A DNA stretch of 33,918 nucleotides, taken from positions 1-33,918 of the forward strand of contig JADFCY010000021.1 of NCBI GenBank assembly GCA_018263335.1. The letters run 5' to 3'. Source of the stretch: Methanolinea sp. GTDB taxonomy: Archaea; Halobacteriota; Methanomicrobia; Methanomicrobiales; Methanospirillaceae. The position numbers and the translations under genes are program-made. Below, piece by piece: positions 1-7,778 of the stretch. The notes below the pieces were generated by a model. The model searched no databases and was not told the DNA's origin. It saw nothing but the letters and a program-made list of their open reading frames with translations. The first letter of the stretch is position 1. Each line of letters starts with the position of its first letter.

Positions 1-94
1 TCGGTGGATTTTTTTCAAATCGCTATTTGGATGATGTATTTTGTGTTTTTTGAACATGCCTAAAAGAGGGGGCTAATCCTCCTAGTATCCCCTG

Positions 95-1243
95 ATGAAC
101 CCGCTTGCTGCAATCCTTCTCCTCCTGGTTGCCGCAAAAGGGCTGGGAGAACTCCTGGAGCGGGCAGGGTATCCCTCGATCATCGGTGAGATAGGCGCAG
201 GTGCACTCCTTGGCCCTGCGGTGCTCAATATTGTCAGGCCGGAAGCAACAATCGAAGTATTCGCAGATGTAGGACTCATCACCCTCCTCTTCATGAGCGG
301 TGCGCAGCTGAATCTCCGGACATTCGCACGCTCCGGCAGGGCCGGGTTCTGGATTGCCTGCGCCGGAGTGGCAATCCCCCTCGCAGCGGGTGCAGCCCTT
401 GGGTTTGCATCGGGCTTCGATCTCATCTCCTCCCTCTTCATCGGGATAGCGCTCTCCATCACCTCCATAGGCATCTCTGTCCGGACGCTGATTGATCTCA
501 GGCAACTCAAATCGGATATCGGTCTTCTGGTCGTGAGCGCATCGGTGATCGATGACGTGATCGGGATTATCCTCCTCGGCATGCTCACCTCGCTGACCAT
601 GGGGGAGGGATATGGCCAGGGAATGATCATAACCCTGCTCCTTGCCATTCTCTTTTTTGCCGTCCTGCTGACCATCGGCAGGCGGGTGATCGTCTGGGCC
701 TTCCGGGCCTCCCACCGGGCGCATATCCACGAGATGCCCTATTCTGTTGCTTTGATATGCGGGTTGCTGTGCGCCCTTGCAGGGGATGCCGCGGGGCTGC
801 ATTATGCGATCGGTGCATTCCTGGCAGGCCTCATCCTCGGCGACAGTATCCGCAGCGACCGATCCCTCTACGACAACCTCTCTGATCTCGCGTTTGGGTT
901 CTTTGTCACCCTCTTCTTCGCCTCTATCGGGCTCCTTTTTCCCCCTTCACTCGGAGGAATACCGCTTCTCTTCCTCATCGCCCTGATCCTTGCAGCATTT
1001 GGCAGCAAGATACTCGGGGGTTTTGCCGGTTCCCTGCGGACACTGCGTGACCCCCGGAGATCCCTTGTGGTGGGCCTGGGGCTCGTCCCCCGGGGAGAGA
1101 TTGCGCTTGTCGTGGCCAAGATCTCCCTCTCTGCAGGCCTGATTACGGCCGCCCTCTTTTCATCTGTGACCATCATGGTGATTGTGACTGTATTCGCGAC
1201 ACCATTCCTCATGGCCCGCGGTTTTTCCTGGATCAGGCGATGA
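95..1243 (+). CDS. CPA2-family cation/proton antiporter (Kef/NapA type)
   Basis: The 382-residue product is a polytopic membrane protein of the monovalent cation:proton antiporter-2 family, expected to exchange Na+ or K+ for protons across the cytoplasmic membrane. About twelve hydrophobic segments run through the whole length. The paired acidic residues in SVIDDVIGI (near residue 152) match the transport-site aspartates of the family, and GLVPRGEIALVVAKI (near residue 330) is the conserved late motif. There is no C-terminal TrkA-N/RCK domain, so it is the short form. The ATG at 95 lacks a well-placed Shine-Dalgarno sequence. The gene ends exactly where the convergent CBS-domain gene ends, with no spacer. 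Family assignment is firm; the transported ion is not known. Confidence 0.9.
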   Translation: MNPLAAILLLLVAAKGLGELLERAGYPSIIGEIGAGALLGPAVLNIVRPEATIEVFADVGLITLLFMSGAQLNLRTFARSGRAGFWIACAGVAIPLAAGAALGFASGFDLISSLFIGIALSITSIGISVRTLIDLRQLKSDIGLLVVSASVIDDVIGIILLGMLTSLTMGEGYGQGMIITLLLAILFFAVLLTIGRRVIVWAFRASHRAHIHEMPYSVALICGLLCALAGDAAGLHYAIGAFLAGLILGDSIRSDRSLYDNLSDLAFGFFVTLFFASIGLLFPPSLGGIPLLFLIALILAAFGSKILGGFAGSLRTLRDPRRSLVVGLGLVPRGEIALVVAKISLSAGLITAALFSSVTIMVIVTVFATPFLMARGFSWIRR

Positions 1244-1753
1244 TCAGATATCCCCGCTGACCCGGAGATGACTGATAATGGTGCAGATCTCGACCACCCC
1301 AATGGCGATTCCTTCGCGGTTGATTACCACGAGGTCAGGATGGTGATATTTCTCAAGCAGGCGGAGAGCCTCGCTGATAGGGGTATCCTCATTCACTGCG
1401 ATGTGCCTCCGCGTCATGATATCCTCTGCAGTCGACGCGTCACCACTGAGAATGCATTCGATGCACCCGGACTTCTTCCTGCTCCGGACGCCAATGGTGG
1501 GGCTGATCTGGGTCAGGAAGTCAAATGGGGTAATGACGCCGAGGAAGCGGCCGTCACTGTCTGTGACAACGAGATCCCTGCAGCCCCGCTGGGAAAAATG
1601 TCTGATGCACTGGGCAATGGGGGTATCAGGGCGCAATGTCTCAAAGTCACGAGTCATGAGATCTCCCACGGTGATGGCGGTGGTTTCCCTGCGGCCGGAG
1701 CCGGGTGCTCCCTGACCCTGATTGCGGTCCTTCCGGGTCTCTCCCTCAGTCAT
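1244..1753 (-). CDS. Two-CBS-domain protein
   Basis: The 169-residue soluble protein consists mainly of a pair of CBS domains, at about residues 30-85 (starting VGDLMTRDFETL) and 108-165 (starting AEDIMTRRHIAV). CBS pairs usually bind adenine nucleotides or SAM and regulate a partner protein. A C-x2-C pair (Cys97, Cys100) lies in the linker between the domains. The start ATG is preceded by a good ribosome site (GAGGTGA, about 7 nt spacing) and a TATA-like CTTATATGG about 50 bp upstream. It lies tail-to-tail with the antiporter gene; a functional link is possible but is inference only. No catalytic domain is attached. Confidence 0.88.
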   Translation of the reverse strand: MTEGETRKDRNQGQGAPGSGRRETTAITVGDLMTRDFETLRPDTPIAQCIRHFSQRGCRDLVVTDSDGRFLGVITPFDFLTQISPTIGVRSRKKSGCIECILSGDASTAEDIMTRRHIAVNEDTPISEALRLLEKYHHPDLVVINREGIAIGVVEICTIISHLRVSGDI

Positions 1754-1916
1754 GGTACACTCACCTCATGTGAGTCTTCAAGAAAGGGATAGTGCCCCAC
1801 CATATAAGAACACTCCATCCTGCGGTTCACCGGGTGGTGTGCGGCTGACGGGGATTGATTGCCAAAAAGAAGCAATGCGCCGGCACAAGGACCGCATACC
1901 ACAGCCTCGCCCTGCA

Positions 1917-2438
1917 TTACCCGAGATGCGCGCGGCATGCCGGACAGAACCACCGCTTCTGCCGGTTGATGTCGTCGAGGACAAGGGGGTTGTACATGAT
2001 GCATTCGCGGTTCCGGCAGTGCGGGAGACCGAGAAGGTGTCCGACCTCGTGGGCAGATTCCTTGACCAGCCGGTCGATGAGGTCCCCGTCGTCTGCGGGA
2101 AGACCATAGTACTCATTCTCCAGGCGGGCGGTCGATACGACGGCACTGCCGGTGGATTCCCGCGAGAGGCCGAAGAGGTATTCATCCCCGCTCCTGCAGA
2201 GATCTTCTGAAACTACGAGGAGAATCGGGTGAGAGATCCCGGTACGCTTCTTGTAGAGGTCGAGTGAATCGAGAAGGACGGATGCGTCCGTCTGCCGGCG
2301 CGATGGCATGTAGCCAGTGACGACAAAATGGCTTTCACAGACAGCTGGCGTGAGGGGGAGGAGTGCTCCAAGTTCCCTTGAAAGTGCGGCCTGGATGCCG
2401 GAGGGGGCCCTGGCATCCCAAAAAATAAGCAAATCCAT
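1917..2438 (-). CDS. amzA: Archaemetzincin, zinc-dependent metalloprotease
   Basis: The 173-residue protein carries the archaemetzincin signature. HEVGHLLGLPH (residues 130-140) supplies three zinc-binding histidines and the catalytic glutamate. A four-cysteine pattern follows (Cys141, Cys146, Cys165, Cys168), expected to bind a second zinc. Met148 in the CIMYNP stretch fits the Met-turn of metzincins. Length is typical of the archaeal family. The physiological substrate of archaemetzincins is not established. The gene starts head-to-head with the UPF0146 gene, only about 13-19 bp apart, so its promoter (TATA-like TTTAAG near 2468-2473 on the minus strand) lies inside the neighbouring coding region and the transcript is probably leaderless. 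Confidence 0.93.
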   Translation of the reverse strand: MDLLIFWDARAPSGIQAALSRELGALLPLTPAVCESHFVVTGYMPSRRQTDASVLLDSLDLYKKRTGISHPILLVVSEDLCRSGDEYLFGLSRESTGSAVVSTARLENEYYGLPADDGDLIDRLVKESAHEVGHLLGLPHCRNRECIMYNPLVLDDINRQKRWFCPACRAHLG

Positions 2439-2457
2439 CTCTTATCTATAAGTGGAT

Positions 2458-2880
2458 ATGGCGGGGCTTAAACATATTGAGCGAAATATCGCGTCTTACA
2501 TTGCGAAATATTACCATAATGTGGCGGAAATAGGAGTCGGCCAGAACCCTGAGACCGCATTGATATTGCGTGATTATGGCGTGAAGGTCTTCTGCACAGA
2601 CATACGGCCATCCCCCACAATTCCGGGAGTCCGTATCGTCTGCGATGATATCTTCGCGCCGAACCTCGAGCTCTACCGTGGTCTTGACCTGATCTATTCA
2701 ATCCGGCCGCACGAGGAGATGATGCCGGGCCTGATTGCCCTCGCCCGTGAAGTGGATTGCGATCTCCTGGTATATCACCTTGGATTTGAAGGGTTCCAAA
2801 ATGGCGGCGAGCTGATAGACTGCGGAGTTATCCTCCACCGGTATTTCCGGGGTCAGAACCCTTCGAACAGAGTCTTTTGA
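2458..2880 (+). CDS. UPF0146 family protein
   Basis: The product of about 140 residues matches the archaeal UPF0146 family, whose biochemical function is unknown. It resembles a small Rossmann-type methyltransferase fold: VAEIGVGQNPETA near the N-terminus looks like a glycine-rich motif I, followed by VFCTDIRPSP, where an acidic residue would contact the ribose. Activity is not demonstrated by the sequence. I prefer ATG 2458; a GTG at 2452 would add two residues. An A/T-rich box at 2420-2432, inside the archaemetzincin gene, is at the right distance for a leaderless transcript. The last 28 bp overlap the end of rfcL on the opposite strand. Confidence 0.85.
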   Translation: MAGLKHIERNIASYIAKYYHNVAEIGVGQNPETALILRDYGVKVFCTDIRPSPTIPGVRIVCDDIFAPNLELYRGLDLIYSIRPHEEMMPGLIALAREVDCDLLVYHLGFEGFQNGGELIDCGVILHRYFRGQNPSNRVF

Positions 2881-4253
2881 CTCTTCTGGGAAGACTTTTC
2901 TGCGGGTGGTTCTGGCAAGGGGGCTTCCTCTCTTTTTGCAGGAAGTTCCTTCTGTCTCATCTTTCCCCCCTCTTCCTGCTTCCGCCGGCTCTTTGTTTCT
3001 CTCTCTTTCTTTGTCACCTCTGCCTTCTCTTCTGCAGCAAGGGCCCTCGTGACCGAGGCTGCCCGGGCCCTGTCGTGGAGGAAGAGATCAAGCTCGTCGG
3101 CATCGAGGGAGAACTCCCGTGCATAGGTGAGAGGGTCTCGATCGATGACAATGCCGAGCGGAGACATGTACGTCTCAAGGAAGGTCCTCTGTGGCATGTG
3201 AAGCGATGATGAGACTTTCCTGAGCATGGATGACCGCACCGCTTTCTGCTTCTGGTAAGAAGACATCCTCTTCCAACGCTCCGGAGGAGTTATCCTGGCA
3301 TGGAGCCCTCTTCTGTCCGCAACACTTCCCACGCCAAGGACCATGAGGGAAGTTGCATATCTCCAGAGGGTATGGTACTGCTGCCGGTAAGTATAGCCCA
3401 GGTACTCATCAGCACGGGAGAGGCAGGAATATGCCGCAGAAAGGTCGTCGATCTCTGGGATACCCTCAAGATTTGCCTCGATCCACTGGATAAGGGTATC
3501 CGGAGTCTCGTCAACATCGTAGGCGATTTTCAGGAGGGCTTCGGGAGCTGTGTTCCCGTAAATGGCGACGATCAGGTCAAAAATGGATGAACGATCGTCT
3601 TTCCCTGACGGGAGAATCTCCTCCGAGAGACGCTCCCTTCCAGAGGCCGATGCATAAAGCATGTTCACTGCTGCCCTCATGTCTCCATGGGCCGCTTCCG
3701 CGATCTGGTGGAGTGCCTGCTCACTGCACGATATCTTCTCCGCTGCGCAGATATACCTGAGCCGTGGTGCGATGGAACGTGCCTGGAGCGCCTTGAACTG
3801 GACACCATCACACCTGCTCCGGATCTCCCCCGGGATCGCATAGAGATCGTTTGCGATGAGGATGACGGGCTGGCGGGACCCTCTGATCAGATCGAGGATA
3901 GCACGGGCCCCTCCGCGGTCGGCTGTCCCGTGAAGATTATCAGCCTCGTCGATTACGATCAACTTCCTCTGTGCACCTGTGAGGCTTGCAGTCGTGCTCC
4001 CACTCACTGCGGTCCGCTCGATGGCTGCCCTGGTCCGCTGGTCGCTTGCATTGAGCTCGATCACCTCCCAGCCCATATCGGCCGCAAGCGCATGCGCACT
4101 CGAGGTCTTCCCGGTTCCAGGCTTTCCATAGAGGATGAGCGGCTTTTTGTCCCGGCTCCACGTCCTGGCCCAGTCCAGCATCTGGCGCAGCGCGGTGCTG
4201 TTTCCCACCACTTCGTCGAGGTGTGCAGGCCGATATTTCTCCGCCCAGTCCAT
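2853..4253 (-). CDS. rfcL: Replication factor C large subunit (clamp loader)
   Basis: The 466-residue AAA+ ATPase is the large subunit of the archaeal clamp loader, which with RfcS opens PCNA and loads it on primed DNA. Walker A is GKPGTGKT (residues 43-50) and Walker B is IVIDEAD (ending at residue 105). A helical collar region follows, and then a lysine/glutamate-rich tail. The extreme C-terminus, QKTLFEGF, resembles a PCNA-interacting PIP box, as expected for this family. Length is normal. A TATA-like TAATTTATTT at 4277-4286 lies about 28 bp before the ATG, which suggests a leaderless or very short-leader mRNA. The gene is divergent from the methanogenesis marker 2 gene. Confidence 0.97.
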   Translation of the reverse strand: MDWAEKYRPAHLDEVVGNSTALRQMLDWARTWSRDKKPLILYGKPGTGKTSSAHALAADMGWEVIELNASDQRTRAAIERTAVSGSTTASLTGAQRKLIVIDEADNLHGTADRGGARAILDLIRGSRQPVILIANDLYAIPGEIRSRCDGVQFKALQARSIAPRLRYICAAEKISCSEQALHQIAEAAHGDMRAAVNMLYASASGRERLSEEILPSGKDDRSSIFDLIVAIYGNTAPEALLKIAYDVDETPDTLIQWIEANLEGIPEIDDLSAAYSCLSRADEYLGYTYRQQYHTLWRYATSLMVLGVGSVADRRGLHARITPPERWKRMSSYQKQKAVRSSMLRKVSSSLHMPQRTFLETYMSPLGIVIDRDPLTYAREFSLDADELDLFLHDRARAASVTRALAAEEKAEVTKKERETKSRRKQEEGGKMRQKELPAKREEAPLPEPPAEKSSQKSQKTLFEGF

Positions 4254-4276
4254 GCCTCTTGTTTCGACCCTGTATC

Positions 4277-4286
4277 AAATAAATTA
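4277..4286 (-). promoter_or_regulatory. Probable TATA box of rfcL
   Basis: On the minus strand this reads TAATTTATTT, centred about 28 bp upstream of the rfcL ATG at 4253. The position fits archaeal TBP/TFB promoters with a transcription start close to the start codon. Confidence 0.5.
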
Positions 4287-4308
4287 TCACTGATGATGCT
4301 CCAATGAG

Positions 4309-4315
4309 TTATAAC
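4309..4315 (+). promoter_or_regulatory. Probable TATA box of the marker 2-marker 4 operon
   Basis: TTATAAC is centred about 24 bp upstream of the ATG at 4336. Archaeal transcription usually begins about 25 bp after the TATA centre, so the mRNA is probably leaderless. No Shine-Dalgarno sequence precedes the ATG. Confidence 0.55.
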
Positions 4316-4335
4316 AAACCGGCTCTGTTGTCTCT

Positions 4336-5349
4336 ATGGAATTAAACGGCGTATCTGTGGCAAATGTTGCATCGGTGGTAAGAGAATACGAGGGGGTCAT
4401 GCGAAAGCATGCCATCGGCGAGATGGTAAAGGCCCTCCGCATCGAGTCTCCCGGTGTACTGGCCTCGTTTGGTGAGGATGCCGCGGTTATAGAACACGGC
4501 GAAGAGGTCCTTCTCCTCGCTGCAGACGGCATCTGGAGCCGGCTGATGGAAGCAGACCCTTACTGGGCAGGGTATTGTGCTGTCCTTGTCAACATCCACG
4601 ACATCGCCGCCATGGGAGGCCGCCCTCTTGCCATGGTGGATGTCTTTTCGATCTCAGATCCATGCATCCAGGAGCAGGTCATCGCGGGGATGCACGATGC
4701 TTCCGTCCAGTTCGGGGTCCCCATCGTCGGCGGGCACCTCCATCCTGACACTCCCTACAGCGTGATCGATGTAGCAATCCTTGGAACCGCCCCAAAGGAC
4801 TCGGTGATATATTCCCATACCGCGAAGGAGGGAGACTCCGTCATTGTTGCAGTCGACCTCAACGGGAGAGTCCATCCGTCCTGCATCCTTAACTGGGACT
4901 CCGTGACCATGAAGTCTCCCGAAGAGGTGAGGTCACAGGTCAGGGTGCTCGAAGGCCTGGGAAGGGACAGGCTGGTCACTGCCGGCAAAGACATCAGCAA
5001 CCCGGGAGTTATCGGGACTCTCGGCATGCTCCTCGAGGTGAGCGGGAAGGGGGCATCCATCGCACTTGACAGGCTCCCGATGCCTGACCTTCTGGCTCAT
5101 CATATGACCTTTGAGCAGTGGGTCAGGATTTACCCGGGGATGGGATTTGTCCTCACCGCACCGGGTCAGAACGTCCCCGAGATCTCCAGGCGCTTTGAGG
5201 AGGTCGGAATGACCGCAAGGATGGTAGGACACGTCACGGGCGACAGGATGCTCCGCGTGGAGCTCAGGGACGACTCAGCCCTCGTGTTTGATTTTGATAA
5301 AAATGGCATCATGCGCCTCTTTTCAGACGATGGCTCATGCCCAAAGTGA
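4336..5349 (+). CDS. Methanogenesis marker protein 2 (AIR synthase-related)
   Basis: The 337-residue protein belongs to the PurM/HypE/ThiL (AIR synthase-like) superfamily and matches methanogenesis marker 2, a protein found in methanogens. The N-terminal half shows the superfamily pattern of acidic ATP/Mg sites: FGEDAAVIEHG, AADGIWSRL, NIHDIAAMGGRPLAMVDVFS, followed by GGHLHPDTP. The C-terminal half contains KDISNPGVIGTLGMLLE, typical of the second AIRS domain. Its exact reaction is not established. It is the first gene of a two-gene unit with the marker 4/MtxX gene, which starts 13 bp before its stop codon; the overlap suggests translational coupling and a shared role. Confidence 0.92.
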   Translation: MELNGVSVANVASVVREYEGVMRKHAIGEMVKALRIESPGVLASFGEDAAVIEHGEEVLLLAADGIWSRLMEADPYWAGYCAVLVNIHDIAAMGGRPLAMVDVFSISDPCIQEQVIAGMHDASVQFGVPIVGGHLHPDTPYSVIDVAILGTAPKDSVIYSHTAKEGDSVIVAVDLNGRVHPSCILNWDSVTMKSPEEVRSQVRVLEGLGRDRLVTAGKDISNPGVIGTLGMLLEVSGKGASIALDRLPMPDLLAHHMTFEQWVRIYPGMGFVLTAPGQNVPEISRRFEEVGMTARMVGHVTGDRMLRVELRDDSALVFDFDKNGIMRLFSDDGSCPK

Positions 5350-6104
5350 AGATAGGGATCGGGGTCCTTGAAGAGAGCGAGAAGGTTGTCGAGAGCGTTC
5401 TCCGGTCCTGCTGTGCATCGATTACTGCCTGTTATTGCCGTCCTGGGGGAGTTGCAAGGCTAGGTGGCGTCGAAATCAGAGAAGATCCCAATCCCGGGCA
5501 GGCCCTGGTCCGCGACCTCTTCAATGGTACTCTCGACGCTGCCGTGAGGGGCACGCTCCCCTCCAACACAACCCTCTCGGCGCTCAAGAGCACGGCAGGT
5601 GTTGACAGCCTTGAGAGAGCCGCGGTCCTCGAGAGCGGGGATGGTACCATGTTCATCCTCGCCCCTGTGGGAGTTGACGAAGGGTGGACTGTCCAGGAAA
5701 AGGTGTCATTGGCCAGGAAAGCGGGAAGGCTCGCCCGGACACTCGGGCTCAGGGAGGGGGTGGCAATCCTCTCGGGCGGAAGGCTTGGCGACGCAGGCAG
5801 ACACCAAAGGGTGGACGAGAGCATGGCACAGGCTGAACTCGTCGCACGGCTTGCAGGGGCACGCCATTACGAGATCCTCATCGAGGAGGCAGCAAAGGAG
5901 GCAGGGGTCATTATCGCCCCTGACGGCATCTCTGGAAATTTGATCTTTCGTACGCTCACATTTCTCGGAAAGGGTCACGGACATGGCGCACCTGCCTTAA
6001 ATATCGACAGAGTCTTTGTAGATACCTCGCGCGCCTCGCCGGATTTTGTCAATGCGCTCCATCTCGCGAATTTATTGTCCAATACGCAAAAAACCGTTTT
6101 TTAA
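5337..6104 (+). CDS. mtxX: Methanogenesis marker protein 4 (MtxX-like)
   Basis: The 255-residue product matches the MtxX/methanogenesis marker 4 family, annotated as a putative methyltransferase with a phosphate acetyl/butyryltransferase-like fold. Recognisable features are the N-terminal KVKIGIGVLE strand, GTLDAAVRGTLPS, a central GVAILSGGRLGD and the C-terminal PDGISGNLIFRTLTFLGKG followed by GAPALN. The activity is not proven. The ATG at 5337 lies inside the end of the marker 2 gene, in a different frame, and the two overlap by 13 bp. No promoter is visible between them, so it is co-transcribed. Downstream is the independent histone promoter. Confidence 0.9.
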   Translation: MPKVKIGIGVLEESEKVVESVLRSCCASITACYCRPGGVARLGGVEIREDPNPGQALVRDLFNGTLDAAVRGTLPSNTTLSALKSTAGVDSLERAAVLESGDGTMFILAPVGVDEGWTVQEKVSLARKAGRLARTLGLREGVAILSGGRLGDAGRHQRVDESMAQAELVARLAGARHYEILIEEAAKEAGVIIAPDGISGNLIFRTLTFLGKGHGHGAPALNIDRVFVDTSRASPDFVNALHLANLLSNTQKTVF

Positions 6105-6240
6105 GGTTATTTTTGAGAAAAACGCCGAAATTATCGAAGGGAAGGAAAGATATCCAGGGAATGCTCCACGTGGGTGCAATCTTTTCAGGGTGACGCGGAA
6201 AAAGGCAATCGGCGGCAAATTGCGCGGAAATCGCGAAACG

Positions 6241-6276
6241 TTTAAATATTTCCTGATACATTTTTTGAATTGAGGT
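6241..6276 (+). promoter_or_regulatory. Histone gene promoter and ribosome binding site
   Basis: A strong TATA box, TTTAAATATT (6241-6250), precedes the histone ATG at 6285. A ribosome binding site GAGGT (6272-6276) lies 8 nt before the start. The expected transcription start is around 6268-6272, giving a very short leader. Confidence 0.6.
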
Positions 6277-6284
6277 AAAATACA

Positions 6285-6491
6285 ATGGCAGATTTACCTA
6301 TTGCTGCAGTTGTGAGAATTGCCAAGAAGAATGGTGCTGAGAGGGTAGGCAGCGATGCTGCTGCCGCACTGGTTGCAAAGGCAGAAGAGTACATTGCAAA
6401 CCTGACAAAGGAAGCCAACAGACTTGCGCTTCACGCGGGCAGGAAGACGATCAAGGAAGAGGACGTGGAGCTTGCGGCAAAGTCCGCATAA
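6285..6491 (+). CDS. Archaeal histone (HMf family)
   Basis: The 68-residue protein is a single histone fold, the usual size for HMf/HMt-type archaeal histones that dimerise and wrap DNA. The N-terminus LPIAAVVRIAKKNGAERV is the alpha1/loop region. DAAAALVAKAEEYIANLTKEA is the long central helix (written here in part). AGRKTIKEEDVELA is the L2-alpha3 region with the conserved RKTI DNA-contact motif. No tail extends beyond the fold. It is monocistronic with its own strong promoter. Identification is certain; whether it is one of several paralogues cannot be seen. Confidence 0.97.
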   Translation: MADLPIAAVVRIAKKNGAERVGSDAAAALVAKAEEYIANLTKEANRLALHAGRKTIKEEDVELAAKSA

Positions 6492-6623
6492 TCCTTACCT
6501 TTTCCACTAAATTCAACTCTCAAAACTGGCCAGCAACACTAAAATCAAGGTGGCATCAACCCTTTTCTCTGCAACATCATAAGAGCTTCCGCCACTCAGA
6601 TCGGTCGCAATAAACCCGAACGA

Positions 6624-6632
6624 TTATATAAA
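6624..6632 (+). promoter_or_regulatory. TATA-like box upstream of the HEAT-repeat gene
   Basis: TTATATAAA lies about 95 bp before the HEAT-repeat gene and directly abuts the dyad at 6630-6668. If used, transcription would begin near 6655 and leave a leader of about 70 nt. Confidence 0.4.
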
Positions 6633-6668
6633 ATTATGCTGTGCATTACTGTATGGCACAATAATTTT
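6630..6668. repeat. Long imperfect inverted repeat between histone and HEAT gene
   Basis: The left arm, AAAATTAT-gc-TGTG-CAT (6630-6646), pairs with the right arm, ATG-g-CACA-ATAATTTT (6653-6668), across a 6-nt loop. This gives 15 base pairs with one 2-nt and one 1-nt bulge. It overlaps the end of the TATA-like box, so it could be an operator, or a leader hairpin for the downstream gene. It sits about 140 bp after the histone stop, too far for an obvious histone terminator. Confidence 0.55.
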
Positions 6669-6727
6669 TACCACATTGATCCACTCTCATTCACCTTCGA
6701 AAGAGGGTCTGTGACAGGGGGAGATTG

Positions 6728-7096
6728 ATGACAGGGCATCTGCTGGGTGTGGCAGAGAAGACCAGTACGGACATTGTCCAGTCAATTATGGAACTTGGGA
6801 AGAAAGGCCAGCCTGCGGTTGACTTTCTTCTCCTGGCATTAAAGGACGAGGATAAGCGCATCAGGATCGCTGCAGCACATGCCCTGGGCGAGATAGGGGA
6901 CCGGCGGAGTGTTGAGCCGCTCATTTCAATGCTTGCAGACCGCGACCGGGATATCCGGTTCATCTCTGCATCGGCACTGGGTATGATCGGCGATCCCCGG
7001 GCAACCGAACCGCTCGCCAGCGCATGTGCAGACGAGAACTGTTTCGTACGCATTACCGCAAAGGAAGCCCTTGCAAGGCTTTCGTGCCGACACTGA
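6728..7096 (+). CDS. Small HEAT-repeat protein
   Basis: The product of about 122 residues is almost entirely HEAT/PBS-lyase-type helical repeats: KDEDKRIRIAAAHALGEIGD, ADRDRDIRFISASALGMIGD and a degenerate third, ADENCFVRITAKEALARL. Such repeats form an alpha solenoid that mediates protein-protein contacts; no catalytic residues are present. I start at ATG 6728, with a GGGGGAG ribosome site a few bases upstream; a TTG at 6725 would add one residue. Partner and role are unknown. It is short compared with most HEAT proteins but looks complete. It is convergent with hisB. Confidence 0.87.
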   Translation: MTGHLLGVAEKTSTDIVQSIMELGKKGQPAVDFLLLALKDEDKRIRIAAAHALGEIGDRRSVEPLISMLADRDRDIRFISASALGMIGDPRATEPLASACADENCFVRITAKEALARLSCRH

Positions 7097-7123
7097 AGAG
7101 AAATCCAAGTTCTTTGAGAAGTG

Positions 7124-7166
7124 AAAAAAGGTCAGGGTACGTCATAACGTGGGTGGGATCTCCCAC
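7124..7166 (-). terminator. Probable terminator after hisB
   Basis: Downstream of hisB on the minus strand there is a short inverted repeat (GTGGGA and TCCCAC arms, 7153-7166). It is followed by a T6 tract (A6 on the plus strand, 7124-7129). It lies between convergent genes and may also affect the HEAT-repeat transcript. Confidence 0.4.
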
Positions 7167-7196
7167 TATGCCTTGCCCCTCCCTTCCTTCTGACGG

Positions 7197-7778
7197 TCAG
7201 AGAATCCCCTTGGTGCTTGGAATTTTCTGAGTATCTGCCCGAAGACGGGTCGCAGCACCAACCGCGATGCCAAAAGCCTTGAATAGTGCCTCACACTTGT
7301 GGTGGTCGTTCTTTCCGTCAATGGCCAGGTGCGCGGTAATCCCCGCGTGGACACAGATGCTGTAGAAGAAGTGCTCGAATATCTCCCGTTCAATCCCCCC
7401 CACACGGGGATGGAAGAAGCAACCTTTGAAGACCAGGAATCCCCTTCCTCCGCAGTCCAGTGCCGCGGTCGCAATCGATTCGTCCATGGGGATGATCGCA
7501 TGGGCAAACCTCACGATCCCCCTGCCATCCGCAATCGCGTCCCTGAAAGCCTGGCCCAGGACAATGCCGGTGTCCTCGATTGTATGGTGCGAATCCACTT
7601 CAAGGTCGCCCCTTGCCGAGCAGGAGAGTGAAAAACCCCCGTGAGTGGCCATCGCGCTCAGCATGTGGTCAAAAAATGCAATTCCCGTGGCGATCTCCCC
7701 CTCATGCGGGGAGTCAAGATCAAGGATGATATCAATCGAAGTCTCTTTTGTCTTTCGTGTTCGGTGTACGCGTCTCAT
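7197..7778 (-). CDS. hisB: Imidazoleglycerol-phosphate dehydratase
   Basis: The 193-residue enzyme dehydrates imidazoleglycerol phosphate to imidazole-acetol phosphate in histidine synthesis. The metal-binding histidine motifs of the family are present: [30 protein letters not shown], and the late [15 protein letters not shown]. It is the monofunctional dehydratase, without the phosphatase domain of enteric HisB, as is normal in archaea. The ATG overlaps the hisA stop codon by 4 bp, so it is probably translationally coupled. It is the last gene of mat-hisG-hisA-hisB. Confidence 0.97.
   Translation of the reverse strand: MRRVHRTRKTKETSIDIILDLDSPHEGEIATGIAFFDHMLSAMATHGGFSLSCSARGDLEVDSHHTIEDTGIVLGQAFRDAIADGRGIVRFAHAIIPMDESIATAALDCGGRGFLVFKGCFFHPRVGGIEREIFEHFFYSICVHAGITAHLAIDGKNDHHKCEALFKAFGIAVGAATRLRADTQKIPSTKGIL

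Noticed and set aside
3687-4307. A 206-codon plus-strand open frame opposite rfcL
   Set aside because: It is the shadow of the highly conserved AAA+ region of rfcL; its translation is Cys/Pro/Arg-rich without motifs.
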